Shown here: positions 1-6,215 of the stretch, piece by piece
Numbering within the stretch: position 1 is the first letter of the stretch
Layout of the letters: each line of letters opens with the position of its first letter
Notes under the pieces: model-generated
What the model saw: only the letters and a program-made list of their open reading frames with translations
Told to the model about the DNA's origin: nothing
Database searches by the model: none
DNA from: Collinsella aerofaciens
Lineage (GTDB): Bacteria; Actinomycetota; Coriobacteriia; Coriobacteriales; Coriobacteriaceae
Assembly: GCA_008671135.1 (NCBI GenBank)
Contig: RQAP01000037.1
Span: forward strand, 1 to 42,864
Length of the DNA stretch: 42,864 nt
Reading direction: 5' to 3'
Made by a program: the position numbers and the translations under genes

Positions 1-225
1 GCCAAGGGCTGCCCCTACGACAACGCCGTCGACGAGTCGACCAACAGGATACTGAAGGCCGAGCTCGTCCACCGCGAGACGTTCGGCACGACGCGCGCGC
101 TCCGGGCCAAGCTCGCGGACACCGTGCACGGGGACAACAACTTCAGGATCCCCTCGCCCCGGGTCTACTCGTCGCCGGTCGAGTTCATGGAGGCGGGGCT
201 GTCCCTCCCTGAATCGTCCAAATAG
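1..225 (+). CDS. IS3-family transposase, C-terminal end (5' partial)
   Basis: The reading frame is open from the first base and stops at TAG 223-225. The 74 residues contain the last part of an integrase-type DDE catalytic core. The motif YDNAVDES carries the third acidic residue (Glu) of the DDE triad, and the tail FRIPSPRVYSSPVEF matches the usual IS3/IS150 ending where an R-x-H-S-x-L-G-Y-x-SPVEF pattern is normal. The aromatic WYN normally found before this tail reads GDN here, so the copy may be decayed. The start lies outside the window, so intactness cannot be judged. Just past the stop is GGTGTTGCCAATCCA, which resembles the terminal inverted repeat of IS3-type elements and would place the element's end near 239. 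Confidence 0.75.
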   Translation, partial: AKGCPYDNAVDESTNRILKAELVHRETFGTTRALRAKLADTVHGDNNFRIPSPRVYSSPVEFMEAGLSLPESSK

Positions 226-450
226 GTGTTGCCAATCCAGAGCCACCAACCGAAGCTGATGCCCAAGGGCAGCGGCGTCCCGCTCGAGGTGAGGATGCAC
301 GGGAGGAAGGGTTCCGAGCGCCTGCTCCGGCGCCGCGAGGAGATGCTCGCCAGGGGCATGCCCCAGGCGAAGGCGAACGCCGCCACCGCCGCCGAGCTCG
401 TGAGGTGGCTGTGGGCCCTCGGCGCGATGTGCCGGGAGGCGACCGAATAG
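226..450 (+). pseudogene. IS110-like transposase, C-terminal fragment
   Basis: This frame of about 74 codons continues directly after the IS3 stop codon. It has no ribosome binding site and begins only at a GTG. The segment KGSERLLRRREEMLARGMPQ followed by AKANAATAAELVRWLWALG fits the end of IS110-family transposases, which usually reads RL-x-R-R-x-x-L-x-x-RGK-x-x-x-A-x-x-A-x-AREL-x-x-x-x-WA. The N-terminal RuvC-like DEDD domain and the serine-containing C-terminal domain are absent. The likeliest history is an IS3 element inserted into an IS110 element, leaving only this tail. The IS110 assignment rests on pattern memory of the family tail, not on an alignment. Confidence 0.5.
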
Positions 451-733
451 ACATAGCCCCCGTCCCGGCGAGCCGGGCAGCCTTCGGGGATACCCCCGCT
501 TTCGCTGGGCGCGCGGCAGCGGCCGCATGCGCGTAGTCAGACTTGGGGAGCCCCGCCGAAGGAATGGAGTGCGGGCCGACAGAACGGTATCCGCGGATAT
601 GAGACTGAGCCGAAGGCGTCGACGACATGCCGGGGGCGGACCGGGACGGGTTAACGGCAGGCCCCGCCGACCGATTGCAAGCGGTCGGCGGGGCCATTGT
701 GGCTCTTGACAGCGGATTGGGTCATATGAGCGA
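451..733. other. Non-coding stretch with several GC-rich hairpins
   Basis: No convincing gene is present. The stretch holds back-to-back hairpins: CCCGGC/GCCGGG at 464-477, CGGGG/CCCCG at about 485-498, and a 14-bp perfect stem at 660-695. It directly follows the IS110-like fragment, so part of it is probably that element's 3' non-coding end, which in some IS110-group elements is long and structured. The boundary of the element is not visible. Confidence 0.5.
660..695. terminator. 14-bp perfect GC-rich hairpin
   Basis: Arms GGCCCCGCCGACCG (660-673) and CGGTCGGCGGGGCC (682-695) pair perfectly around an 8-base loop. No run of T follows on either strand, so it could be a structured end of the mobile element rather than an intrinsic terminator. 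Confidence 0.5.
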
Positions 734-832
734 AAACCCGCCAGAGCGAGCAAGGTGCCTTGAAACGAGGCGGCATTGACCTTCTGGTCATGCCGCCGAA
801 GTTGAAAGGCAGATTGCCGCTCTGGCGGGTTT
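734..832. repeat. About 100-nt long imperfect hairpin
   Basis: The outer arms AAACCCGCCAGAGCG (734-748) and CGCTCTGGCGGGTTT (818-832) pair over 15 bp. Further in, GCAA/TTGC and GCCTT/AAGGC pair across small internal loops. The tip is GGCGGCATTGACC (769-781) against GGTCATGCCGCC (786-797) with one bulged T. On the minus strand the 3' side reads GGCGGGTTTTCGC, so it could end transcription of the gene at 875-1786. Its length and nested pairing also fit a structured RNA or a miniature inverted-repeat element. Confidence 0.65.
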
Positions 833-845
833 GCAGCGTCAACTA

Positions 846-872
846 GTTACGCGGTTCGTAGAACCGCGTAAC
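846..872 (-). terminator. Perfect hairpin just after the RGG-protein stop codon
   Basis: GTTACGCGGTTC (846-857) and GAACCGCGTAAC (861-872) pair perfectly around a 3-base loop, two bases past the TAG of the upstream minus-strand gene. No clear T-run follows, so it may act with the larger hairpin at 734-832 or protect the 3' end of the mRNA. Confidence 0.55.
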
Positions 873-874
873 CC

Positions 875-1786
875 CTAAAAGCGGTTGCCGCGGAAGCCGC
901 CGCCGTTGCGGCCGCCACGATCGCCACCGCGACCGCCGCGGTCGTTACCACGGTTGCCGCCGAAGCCGCCACGGTTGCCACCGCGGTCGCCATAGCCACC
1001 ACGGTTGCCGCCAAAGCCGCCGCGACCGCCACGGTCGCCGCCACGGTCACCAAAGCCGCCACGGCCACCGCGATCGCCACCGCGACCGCCACGGTCGCCA
1101 CCACGGCCACCGCGATCGCCAAAGCCGCCGCGACCGCCACGGTCGCCGCCACGACCACCGCGATCGTCACGGCCGCCGCGAGGACCGCGGTCCTCGTCCA
1201 GGCCCATGGCGACGAGCGGAGCAATAACCTTATCGAGAGCGGCCATCAGCTCGGTGGCCTCCTCGTAAGAAAGCTCGGGCAGGAGCTTCTCCTTCTTGTT
1301 GGCAAGCTCGACCAGGCCCTCAGCGGCATCCTCGGCAGCGAAGACGACGATCTTGCGCATATCGCCCTCGGCGTCGTCGATGCGGCCGACCAGATCGGCA
1401 GCCTCGGCCTCGGCCATCAGGCCATCGAGCTCACGAAGGCGCATGCCCAGCAGGTCGGACATTTCCTTCTGCTCCATCTTGGGCTTGAGGTCAAGAAGCT
1501 TGATGGCGCGCTCGATGTTCGCCATGCGCTCGGCCTTGGCCTCCTCCTCCTTGGAAATAGCAAAGCGACGGCTACGCAGCAGGCGGGCGGCCTTCTGCAT
1601 CTTGTCCATCAGCTCTTCGTCATCGTAATCAACGGCGGCCTCGACAACCTCGGCCTCCTCCTCGGCGGAAACCTCGTCAGCAGCCTCAACCTCGGCAGCT
1701 TCGGTCTCCACGGTCTCGACTGCCTCTACCTCGGCAGCCATGGTCTCGTTCTCGGTCTCGTTCATGATCTCTTCGTTCTCGGACAT
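875..1786 (-). CDS. Acidic / MarR-like winged-helix / RGG-repeat protein, function unknown
   Basis: This 303-residue protein has three parts. Residues 1-60 are strongly acidic and made mostly of Glu, Ala and Val. Residues 60-200 are helical and charged. The part around LLDLKPKMEQKEMSDLLGMR followed by VGRIDDAEGDMRKIVVF looks like a winged-helix fold of the MarR type, followed by a helix that could mediate dimerisation. Residues 200-303 are almost pure Arg-Gly-Gly, with repeats such as DRGGRGGDRGG, GGFGDRGG and GGNRGG. The start ATG at 1786 has AAGGAG six bases upstream. RGG tails bind RNA or drive condensation in other proteins, so an RNA- or DNA-associated role is plausible but inferred. I do not recognise a named bacterial family. 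It is monocistronic and followed by two hairpins. Confidence 0.85.
   Translation of the reverse strand: MSENEEIMNETENETMAAEVEAVETVETEAAEVEAADEVSAEEEAEVVEAAVDYDDEELMDKMQKAARLLRSRRFAISKEEEAKAERMANIERAIKLLDLKPKMEQKEMSDLLGMRLRELDGLMAEAEAADLVGRIDDAEGDMRKIVVFAAEDAAEGLVELANKKEKLLPELSYEEATELMAALDKVIAPLVAMGLDEDRGPRGGRDDRGGRGGDRGGRGGFGDRGGRGGDRGGRGGDRGGRGGFGDRGGDRGGRGGFGGNRGGYGDRGGNRGGFGGNRGNDRGGRGGDRGGRNGGGFRGNRF
880..1180. repeat. Low-complexity tandem repeat encoding the RGG tail
   Basis: Short units such as CCGCCACGGTCGCCGCCACGG recur with small changes for about 300 bases. They encode Gly-Gly-Arg-Gly-Gly-Asp/Phe units on the minus strand. The repeats are imperfect and coding. Copy number is likely to vary by slippage. 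Confidence 0.8.
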
Positions 1787-2000
1787 GAGACTCCTTCTTG
1801 GCCCTCTCGGGCATCATCGCCCCATTCGCGGGGCCCGTCGCGCACTCTTTGCGCTTTAAACATTCATGCCTCTCGGCAAAACGTCCATTAGTTTATGGTC
1901 TTGCCCGCCAATCTAGCTGCAGAATCTATGTGCACACATTAATGCGACATGTCGCGGTATCATGGCCTGAACCAAACGTGTCCACCCTAAGGAGCCCGCC
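1787..2000. promoter_or_regulatory. Divergent promoter region
   Basis: These 214 bases separate the minus-strand RGG gene from the plus-strand deformylase and must hold both promoters. A small GCCCC/GGGGC hairpin (1819-1834) lies in the leader of the RGG gene. No clear consensus -35/-10 pair could be assigned by eye. Confidence 0.45.
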
Positions 2001-2411
2001 ATGATTAAGCCCATCATGAAATCCGAGTTCTTTTTGCGCCTGCCTTCTGAAGACGCCGGCCCAGAAGATGCCACGACCGGACAGGATCTTCTGGATACGC
2101 TCCATGAGCATGAGCACGAGTGCGTGGGCCTCGCCGCCAACATGATCGGCGTGCGCAAACGCATCATCTGCGTAAAGGACGGCAGGAAGTCGCTGCTCAT
2201 GTACAACCCGCAAATTCTTGAGCAGGTCAATGCCTATCAGACGAGCGAAGGGTGTCTTTCTCTCGTCGGCGAGCGTCCCTGCACTCGTTATCGTCGCATT
2301 AAGGTGGAATATCTGGACGAGAACTTCGTCCACCGCATCAAAAACTTCTCGGGCTACACCGCCGAAATCATCCAGCACGAAATCGACCACTGCAACGGGA
2401 TTGTTATATAG
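2001..2411 (+). CDS. def: Peptide deformylase family protein
   Basis: The protein has 136 residues and would remove the N-formyl group from nascent proteins in the cytoplasm. The three family motifs are visible: GLAANMIG (motif 1), EGCLS (motif 2, metal-binding Cys) and QHEIDH (motif 3, two metal-binding His and the catalytic Glu). Motif 1 normally ends in Gln (GLAAxQ), and this Gln helps stabilise the reaction intermediate; here the position is Met. The metal site and general base are intact, so activity is possible but may be altered. Start ATG 2001 is preceded by AAGGAG. A second, more degenerate paralogue lies at 9626-10045. Neither sits beside fmt, the usual partner. Confidence 0.88.
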   Translation: MIKPIMKSEFFLRLPSEDAGPEDATTGQDLLDTLHEHEHECVGLAANMIGVRKRIICVKDGRKSLLMYNPQILEQVNAYQTSEGCLSLVGERPCTRYRRIKVEYLDENFVHRIKNFSGYTAEIIQHEIDHCNGIVI

Positions 2412-2428
2412 TTCCGCCGATTCAAGAA

Positions 2429-2463
2429 AGCTCCCTGCAGCAAAACAACTGCAGGGAGCTTCT
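2429..2463. terminator. Intrinsic terminator, probably bidirectional
   Basis: AGCTCCCTGCAG and CTGCAGGGAGCT pair as a 12-bp stem around CAAAACAA. T-rich sequence follows on both strands. It lies between the convergent deformylase and aminotransferase genes. Confidence 0.85.
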
Positions 2464-2486
2464 CATAGTGCGGAGCTTCTATCCCA

Positions 2487-4007
2487 CTAGCTCTGGCGGT
2501 AGTGATCGAAGAAGTCGGCGAGGTCTTCGAGCGACTCTTTGAGCACTTCCATGCGCGGCAGGTACACGATGCGGAAGTGGTCGGGCTCAGCCCAGTTAAA
2601 GCCGCCGCCGCGCGTGATCAGAATCTTCTTCTCGTGCAGCAGGTCGAGGGCAAACTGCTCGTCATCGGTGATGTTAAACTTTTTAACATCCATCTTGGGG
2701 AAGATATAGAACGCCGCACGCGGCTTAACCACCGAGATGCCGTCAATCTTGTTGAGCGCCTCATACACAAAGTTGCGCTGCTCGTAGACACGGCCGCCGG
2801 GGCGGATGTAGTCGTTGACCGACTGATGGCCGCCGAGCGCCGTCTGAACAATCGACTGAGCCGGCACGTTGGAGCACAGGCGCATGTTAGAGAGCATGTT
2901 GACGCCCATGATGAAGTCGCTCATGCAGCGCTGGTTGCCCGAAAGCACCATCCAGCCAATGCGATAGCCCGCGATCATATGCGACTTGGACAGGCCGCTA
3001 AACGTAATGCAAGGCAGGTCGGGGGCGAGCGAGGCAATGGAGACGTGCTCGTAGCCGTCCATGCACAGGCGGTCGTAGATCTCGTCGGCAAAAATCATGA
3101 GCTGGTGCCTGCGCGCGACCTCAACAATGCCTTCGAGCACCTCACGCGGGTAAACGGAGCCCGTGGGGTTGTTGGGGTTGATGATGACGAGGGCCTTGGT
3201 CGCGCTCGTAATCTTGGACTCCATATCCTCCAGGTCGGGATACCAATCCGCCTGCTCATCGCACAGATAGTGCACGGGATGACCGCCGGCAAGGGTCGCG
3301 CACGCCGTCCACAGTGGGTAGTCGGGGCTGGGGATCAGAATCTCGTCGCCGTTGTCGAGCAGCGCGTTCATCGAAAGCTGAATGAGTTCGGACACGCCGT
3401 TGCCCGTGTAGATGTGCTCCATCTGAACATTGGGCAGGCCTTTGATCTGCGAATACTGCATGATCGCCTTGCGCGCAGAAAACAGGCCGCGCGAGTTGGA
3501 ATAGCCTTCGCAGTCGGGCAGCTGCTGGCGCATATCCTTAATGACCTCATCGGGCGTGCGGAAACCAAAGGGCGCGGGGTTGCCGATGTTGAGCTTGAGA
3601 ATACGCTCGCCCTCGTCCTCCATACGGGCGGCCTCGTCGACGACGGGACCGCGCACGTCATACAGGACATTCTCGAGTTTGGTGGATTTAGAAAAAGTAC
3701 GCATGGTGGTGCTCCTTGGAATTTGAGCTGAGGGATGGGGTTCGGGCTTGGAATCGTTGCGAGGCGATGATGTCTCGCCTTGATCGGCGTCACTGGCGAG
3801 CAGCCAGGAAACATCGACCTCCAAAATGCGGGCGAGCAGCTCTGCCACATCGCGCCGCGGGATCGTCTTGCCGCTCACATATTGGCTCATCTGACTCTTG
3901 CCGAGTTTTTTGCCGAGCATCTCCGATGCGCGGATTACGTCCGACTGGCGAACGTCACGATCGGACATGGTCTGTCGCAGGCGATCGCAAAACGTCTCTT
4001 GGGCCAC
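2487..4007 (-). CDS. alaA: XRE-type repressor domain fused to an AlaA-type alanine aminotransferase
   Basis: The protein has 506 residues. Residues 1-75 form a Cro/CI-type helix-turn-helix (SDVIRASEMLGKKLGKSQMS, then QYVSGKTIPRRDVAELL). A Pro/Ser-rich linker follows to about residue 100. The rest closely follows E. coli AlaA, a pyridoxal-phosphate enzyme that transfers the amino group of glutamate to pyruvate: KLENVLYDVRGPV, KLNIGNPAPFGF, GNGVSELI, PDYPLWTA, INPNNPTGSVY, the PLP-lysine in FSGLSKSH (near residue 340) and HFRIVYLPR. The start is taken as GTG 4007, because AAGGAGG sits five bases upstream. A longer frame to a TTG at 4058 would run through the operator palindrome and has no ribosome site. 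Palindromes upstream suggest autoregulation. An amino-acid-sensing repressor is an attractive inference. Confidence 0.9.
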   Translation of the reverse strand: MAQETFCDRLRQTMSDRDVRQSDVIRASEMLGKKLGKSQMSQYVSGKTIPRRDVAELLARILEVDVSWLLASDADQGETSSPRNDSKPEPHPSAQIPRSTTMRTFSKSTKLENVLYDVRGPVVDEAARMEDEGERILKLNIGNPAPFGFRTPDEVIKDMRQQLPDCEGYSNSRGLFSARKAIMQYSQIKGLPNVQMEHIYTGNGVSELIQLSMNALLDNGDEILIPSPDYPLWTACATLAGGHPVHYLCDEQADWYPDLEDMESKITSATKALVIINPNNPTGSVYPREVLEGIVEVARRHQLMIFADEIYDRLCMDGYEHVSIASLAPDLPCITFSGLSKSHMIAGYRIGWMVLSGNQRCMSDFIMGVNMLSNMRLCSNVPAQSIVQTALGGHQSVNDYIRPGGRVYEQRNFVYEALNKIDGISVVKPRAAFYIFPKMDVKKFNITDDEQFALDLLHEKKILITRGGGFNWAEPDHFRIVYLPRMEVLKESLEDLADFFDHYRQS

Positions 4008-4029
4008 TAGAACCTCCTTGCTGGCAAAG

Positions 4030-4110
4030 TTCAATTTACAGAACACGAATTGAACCAAGGTTCAATTTAGCAAGCAGTATAGCGCCGTACCTCATTCGAA
4101 AGTTCAATTT
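4030..4110. promoter_or_regulatory. Operator cluster upstream of the XRE-aminotransferase gene
   Basis: A perfect palindrome AATTGAACC-AA-GGTTCAATT occupies 4048-4067. Two further half-sites TTCAATTT lie at 4030-4037 and 4103-4110. The A+T content is well above the surroundings. These are 20-100 bases upstream of the GTG start and are natural binding sites for the gene's own helix-turn-helix domain. The assignment of the binding protein is inferred. Confidence 0.7.
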
Positions 4111-4169
4111 CACAAGAAAATGTACCGAACCCCGAGAATCGTCCCGAGGTGGACAACGGGCACGCGCTT

Positions 4170-5027
4170 TTAGAGATATTCGAGGAAACGAGCCGCCGCG
4201 AGCGAAACGTCGGCGGTGCGGTATATGGCGTTGATCTGCCGATGAGGATGTCCCTCGAGCGGGCGCACGGCAACATCGAACTGGCAGCGGCGCAAGATGA
4301 GCGCCGGAAGAATGCTCACGCCCAGGCCGTCCTCGACCATGGCCATAATCGCATAGTCATCCCAGGTCGACAGCTTGGAGCGCACCGTCAGCCCCGCCCG
4401 ACGGAACAGCGGCGTAATCTCGTCGTCGCTACCGCGTTCCAGCAGAATAAACTGCTCGTTGGCCAAATCGGCAAGGGAAACGACCTCCGCGGTGGCAAGC
4501 GAGGAGTCCGCTGGCACCACGGCCATCAGCTCGTCTTGCACCAACGACCGCGACGCCATGCCGGCGCCGCGTGGCTCGCGCGGAATAAAGCCCAGGTCGC
4601 AGCGGCCTTCCGCCACCCATTGCTCAATCTCGGAGTAATCGCCCATCAGCAACTCATAATCGACGTCCGGATGATCGGCGCGAAACCGCGCGATCACTGG
4701 CGGCAGTACATGGGTCGCCACACTCGAAAACGTACCGATACAGATCTTGCCACGCATGAGCCCTCGCATCTCGTCCACGCGTCGCTGCAGGCGGCCAAAC
4801 TCTTCGCATAACGCCTCGACTGCCGGCATGACCTGCCGCCCGTCGGCAGAAAGCACCACGCCCTCGCGGCTGCGATCAAGCACCTTAAAACCCCAGTCTG
4901 CCTCAAGGTCGCCCACCATGCGGCTCACGCCCGACTGCGAATAGCTCAGCCGCTCTGCAGCACGCGTAAAGCTGCCGGCACGCACCGTCTCAAGCAGCAC
5001 TTGCATCTTTTGGATATTGGTCTCCAC
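4170..5027 (-). CDS. LysR-type transcriptional regulator
   Basis: The protein has 285 residues, the standard length for the family. The N-terminal winged helix (residues 5-65) contains ETVRAGSFTRAAERLSYSQS, then GVSRMVGDLE, the typical LysR signature. A linker helix and a periplasmic-binding-like effector domain follow, from about residue 90, with LMGDYSEIEQWVAEGRCDLG and the late motif MVEDGLGVSILP. It is transcribed divergently from the DMT transporter at 5146-6057, with a short palindrome between them. It probably controls that exporter and itself. The effector is unknown. Confidence 0.92.
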   Translation of the reverse strand: METNIQKMQVLLETVRAGSFTRAAERLSYSQSGVSRMVGDLEADWGFKVLDRSREGVVLSADGRQVMPAVEALCEEFGRLQRRVDEMRGLMRGKICIGTFSSVATHVLPPVIARFRADHPDVDYELLMGDYSEIEQWVAEGRCDLGFIPREPRGAGMASRSLVQDELMAVVPADSSLATAEVVSLADLANEQFILLERGSDDEITPLFRRAGLTVRSKLSTWDDYAIMAMVEDGLGVSILPALILRRCQFDVAVRPLEGHPHRQINAIYRTADVSLAAARFLEYL

Positions 5028-5100
5028 GGCACGTCCCCGCCCTTACATGAGTATTTGTCATGTCTTCCATGCATTATATTCGCTTTTCTTCTAAAGCCAG

Positions 5101-5115
5101 TTCACCCATAGTGAA
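5101..5115. promoter_or_regulatory. Candidate LysR binding site
   Basis: TTCAC-CCATA-GTGAA is a perfect 5-bp-arm palindrome with the T-N11-A spacing typical of LysR boxes. It lies 74-88 bases upstream of the LysR start and about 30 bases upstream of the transporter start. Confidence 0.55.
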
Positions 5116-5145
5116 CATGCTCGGATATAGATGGGACGGAAGCGC

Positions 5146-6057
5146 ATGAACAACGGACTGTTTACGTACTTAGCAGCATTGCTATTGTTTGGCTCCAACG
5201 GCATCATCGCCGCTGCCATCGCGCTGCCGAGCTCCGATATCGTGCTGCTGCGCACGTTTTTGGGAGCCCTCTCGCTTGTAACCATCCTCGCCATTACCCA
5301 ACACCATAAGTTGCAGGCGCCATCTCGCCCCCGCGAAGCCGCAGCCCTCCTCCTTTCGGGAGCCGCGCTGGGCGCCAGCTGGATTTTTCTGTTCCGCGCC
5401 TACCAGACAATCGGCGTCGGCGTTTCCTCGCTGCTGTACTACTGCGGGCCCATCATCGTCATGGCCCTCTCGCCGTTTATCTTTGGCGAAAAATTGACCG
5501 GTGGCAAAATCGCCGGCTTCATAGCTGTCGCCTGCGGCGCCTTCCTCATCGCGGCCCAAGGCCTCGGCGGCAATATGCCCATCGCAGGTATCGTGTGCGG
5601 CATCGCCTCGGCCTTCTGCTACGCGTTGATGGTCATTGCCAGCAAGGGAGCGCCACATATCAAAGGTCTCGAGAACTCCACGCTCCAGGTGAGTGCCGCC
5701 TTTGTAACCGCGTTGATCCTTACGCTCTTCACGCAAGGTGTCCCCTCGTTCCTCTCCCCCAGCATTGCCGCTGGCATCGATTGGCGCGCCGTTGCCATGC
5801 TCGGCATTGTCAACACCGGACTCGGTTGCCTGCTCTACTTTAGCGCCGTCGCCAAACTGCCCGTGCAGACCGTCGCCGTCGTCGGCTACCTTGAGCCGCT
5901 TTCGGCCGTCGTGTTCTCGGCCGTCCTTTTGGGCGAAACCATAACACCGGTCCGCCTGATGGGCGCCGCGTTTATCATCGGCGGCGCGATTTTTTGCGAA
6001 CTCGCCGGCAAACGCGCAAACACCAAGGCTGGCATCGCCCAGACAGCACGTGCTTAA
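5146..6057 (+). CDS. EamA/DMT-superfamily transporter
   Basis: The protein has 303 residues with about ten hydrophobic segments arranged as two EamA repeats: residues 1-140 with LLFGSNGIIAAAIAL and PIIVMALSPFIFGEK, and residues 145-290 with GIASAFCYALMVIASKGA and VVGYLEPLSAVVFSAVLLGE. The EP motif before the ninth helix and the GE motif closing it are characteristic of drug/metabolite exporters in the inner membrane. ATG 5146 is preferred over ATG 5131, because GGACGGAAG precedes it and the protein then begins MNNGLFTYLAALLLFG as DMT proteins usually do. The substrate is unknown. The divergent LysR gene suggests induction by the exported compound. Confidence 0.88.
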   Translation: MNNGLFTYLAALLLFGSNGIIAAAIALPSSDIVLLRTFLGALSLVTILAITQHHKLQAPSRPREAAALLLSGAALGASWIFLFRAYQTIGVGVSSLLYYCGPIIVMALSPFIFGEKLTGGKIAGFIAVACGAFLIAAQGLGGNMPIAGIVCGIASAFCYALMVIASKGAPHIKGLENSTLQVSAAFVTALILTLFTQGVPSFLSPSIAAGIDWRAVAMLGIVNTGLGCLLYFSAVAKLPVQTVAVVGYLEPLSAVVFSAVLLGETITPVRLMGAAFIIGGAIFCELAGKRANTKAGIAQTARA

Positions 6058-6091
6058 AAGCCCCTGCTTTGAAATGCTACCTACGTACATA

Positions 6092-6115
6092 AATAATCCC
6101 CAGCTGGGGATTATT
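6092..6115. terminator. 24-bp perfect palindrome between transporter genes
   Basis: AATAATCCCCAG and CTGGGGATTATT are exact reverse complements with no spacer, giving a stem with a 4-base loop (AGCT) when folded. TTATTGTCT follows. It lies 35 bases after the DMT stop and about 100 bases before kup. It may be a terminator or an operator for kup. Confidence 0.6.
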
Positions 6116-6172
6116 GTCTAAAATAACCTGATGTGCCAAACTGCTCTTGTATGTATAAAGACGGCATAAAGA

Positions 6173-6193
6173 TTATCTGTCCTAGACAGATAA
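6173..6193. promoter_or_regulatory. Inverted repeat in the kup leader
   Basis: TTATCTGTC-CTA-GACAGATAA is a perfect 9-bp inverted repeat, ending 22 bases before the kup start codon. It could be an operator or a leader hairpin. No riboswitch consensus was recognised around it. Confidence 0.6.
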
Positions 6194-6215
6194 CCGGATG
6201 TCTAAGGGAGTCCAC

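Noticed and set aside
880..1180. Regular short repeats that might be a CRISPR array
   Set aside because: The units are coding (RGG tail), imperfect, and lack unique spacers of constant length.
6058..6215. Possible ydaO (cyclic-di-AMP) riboswitch before kup
   Set aside because: Only two simple palindromes are visible, and the conserved ydaO core was not found in these 158 bases.
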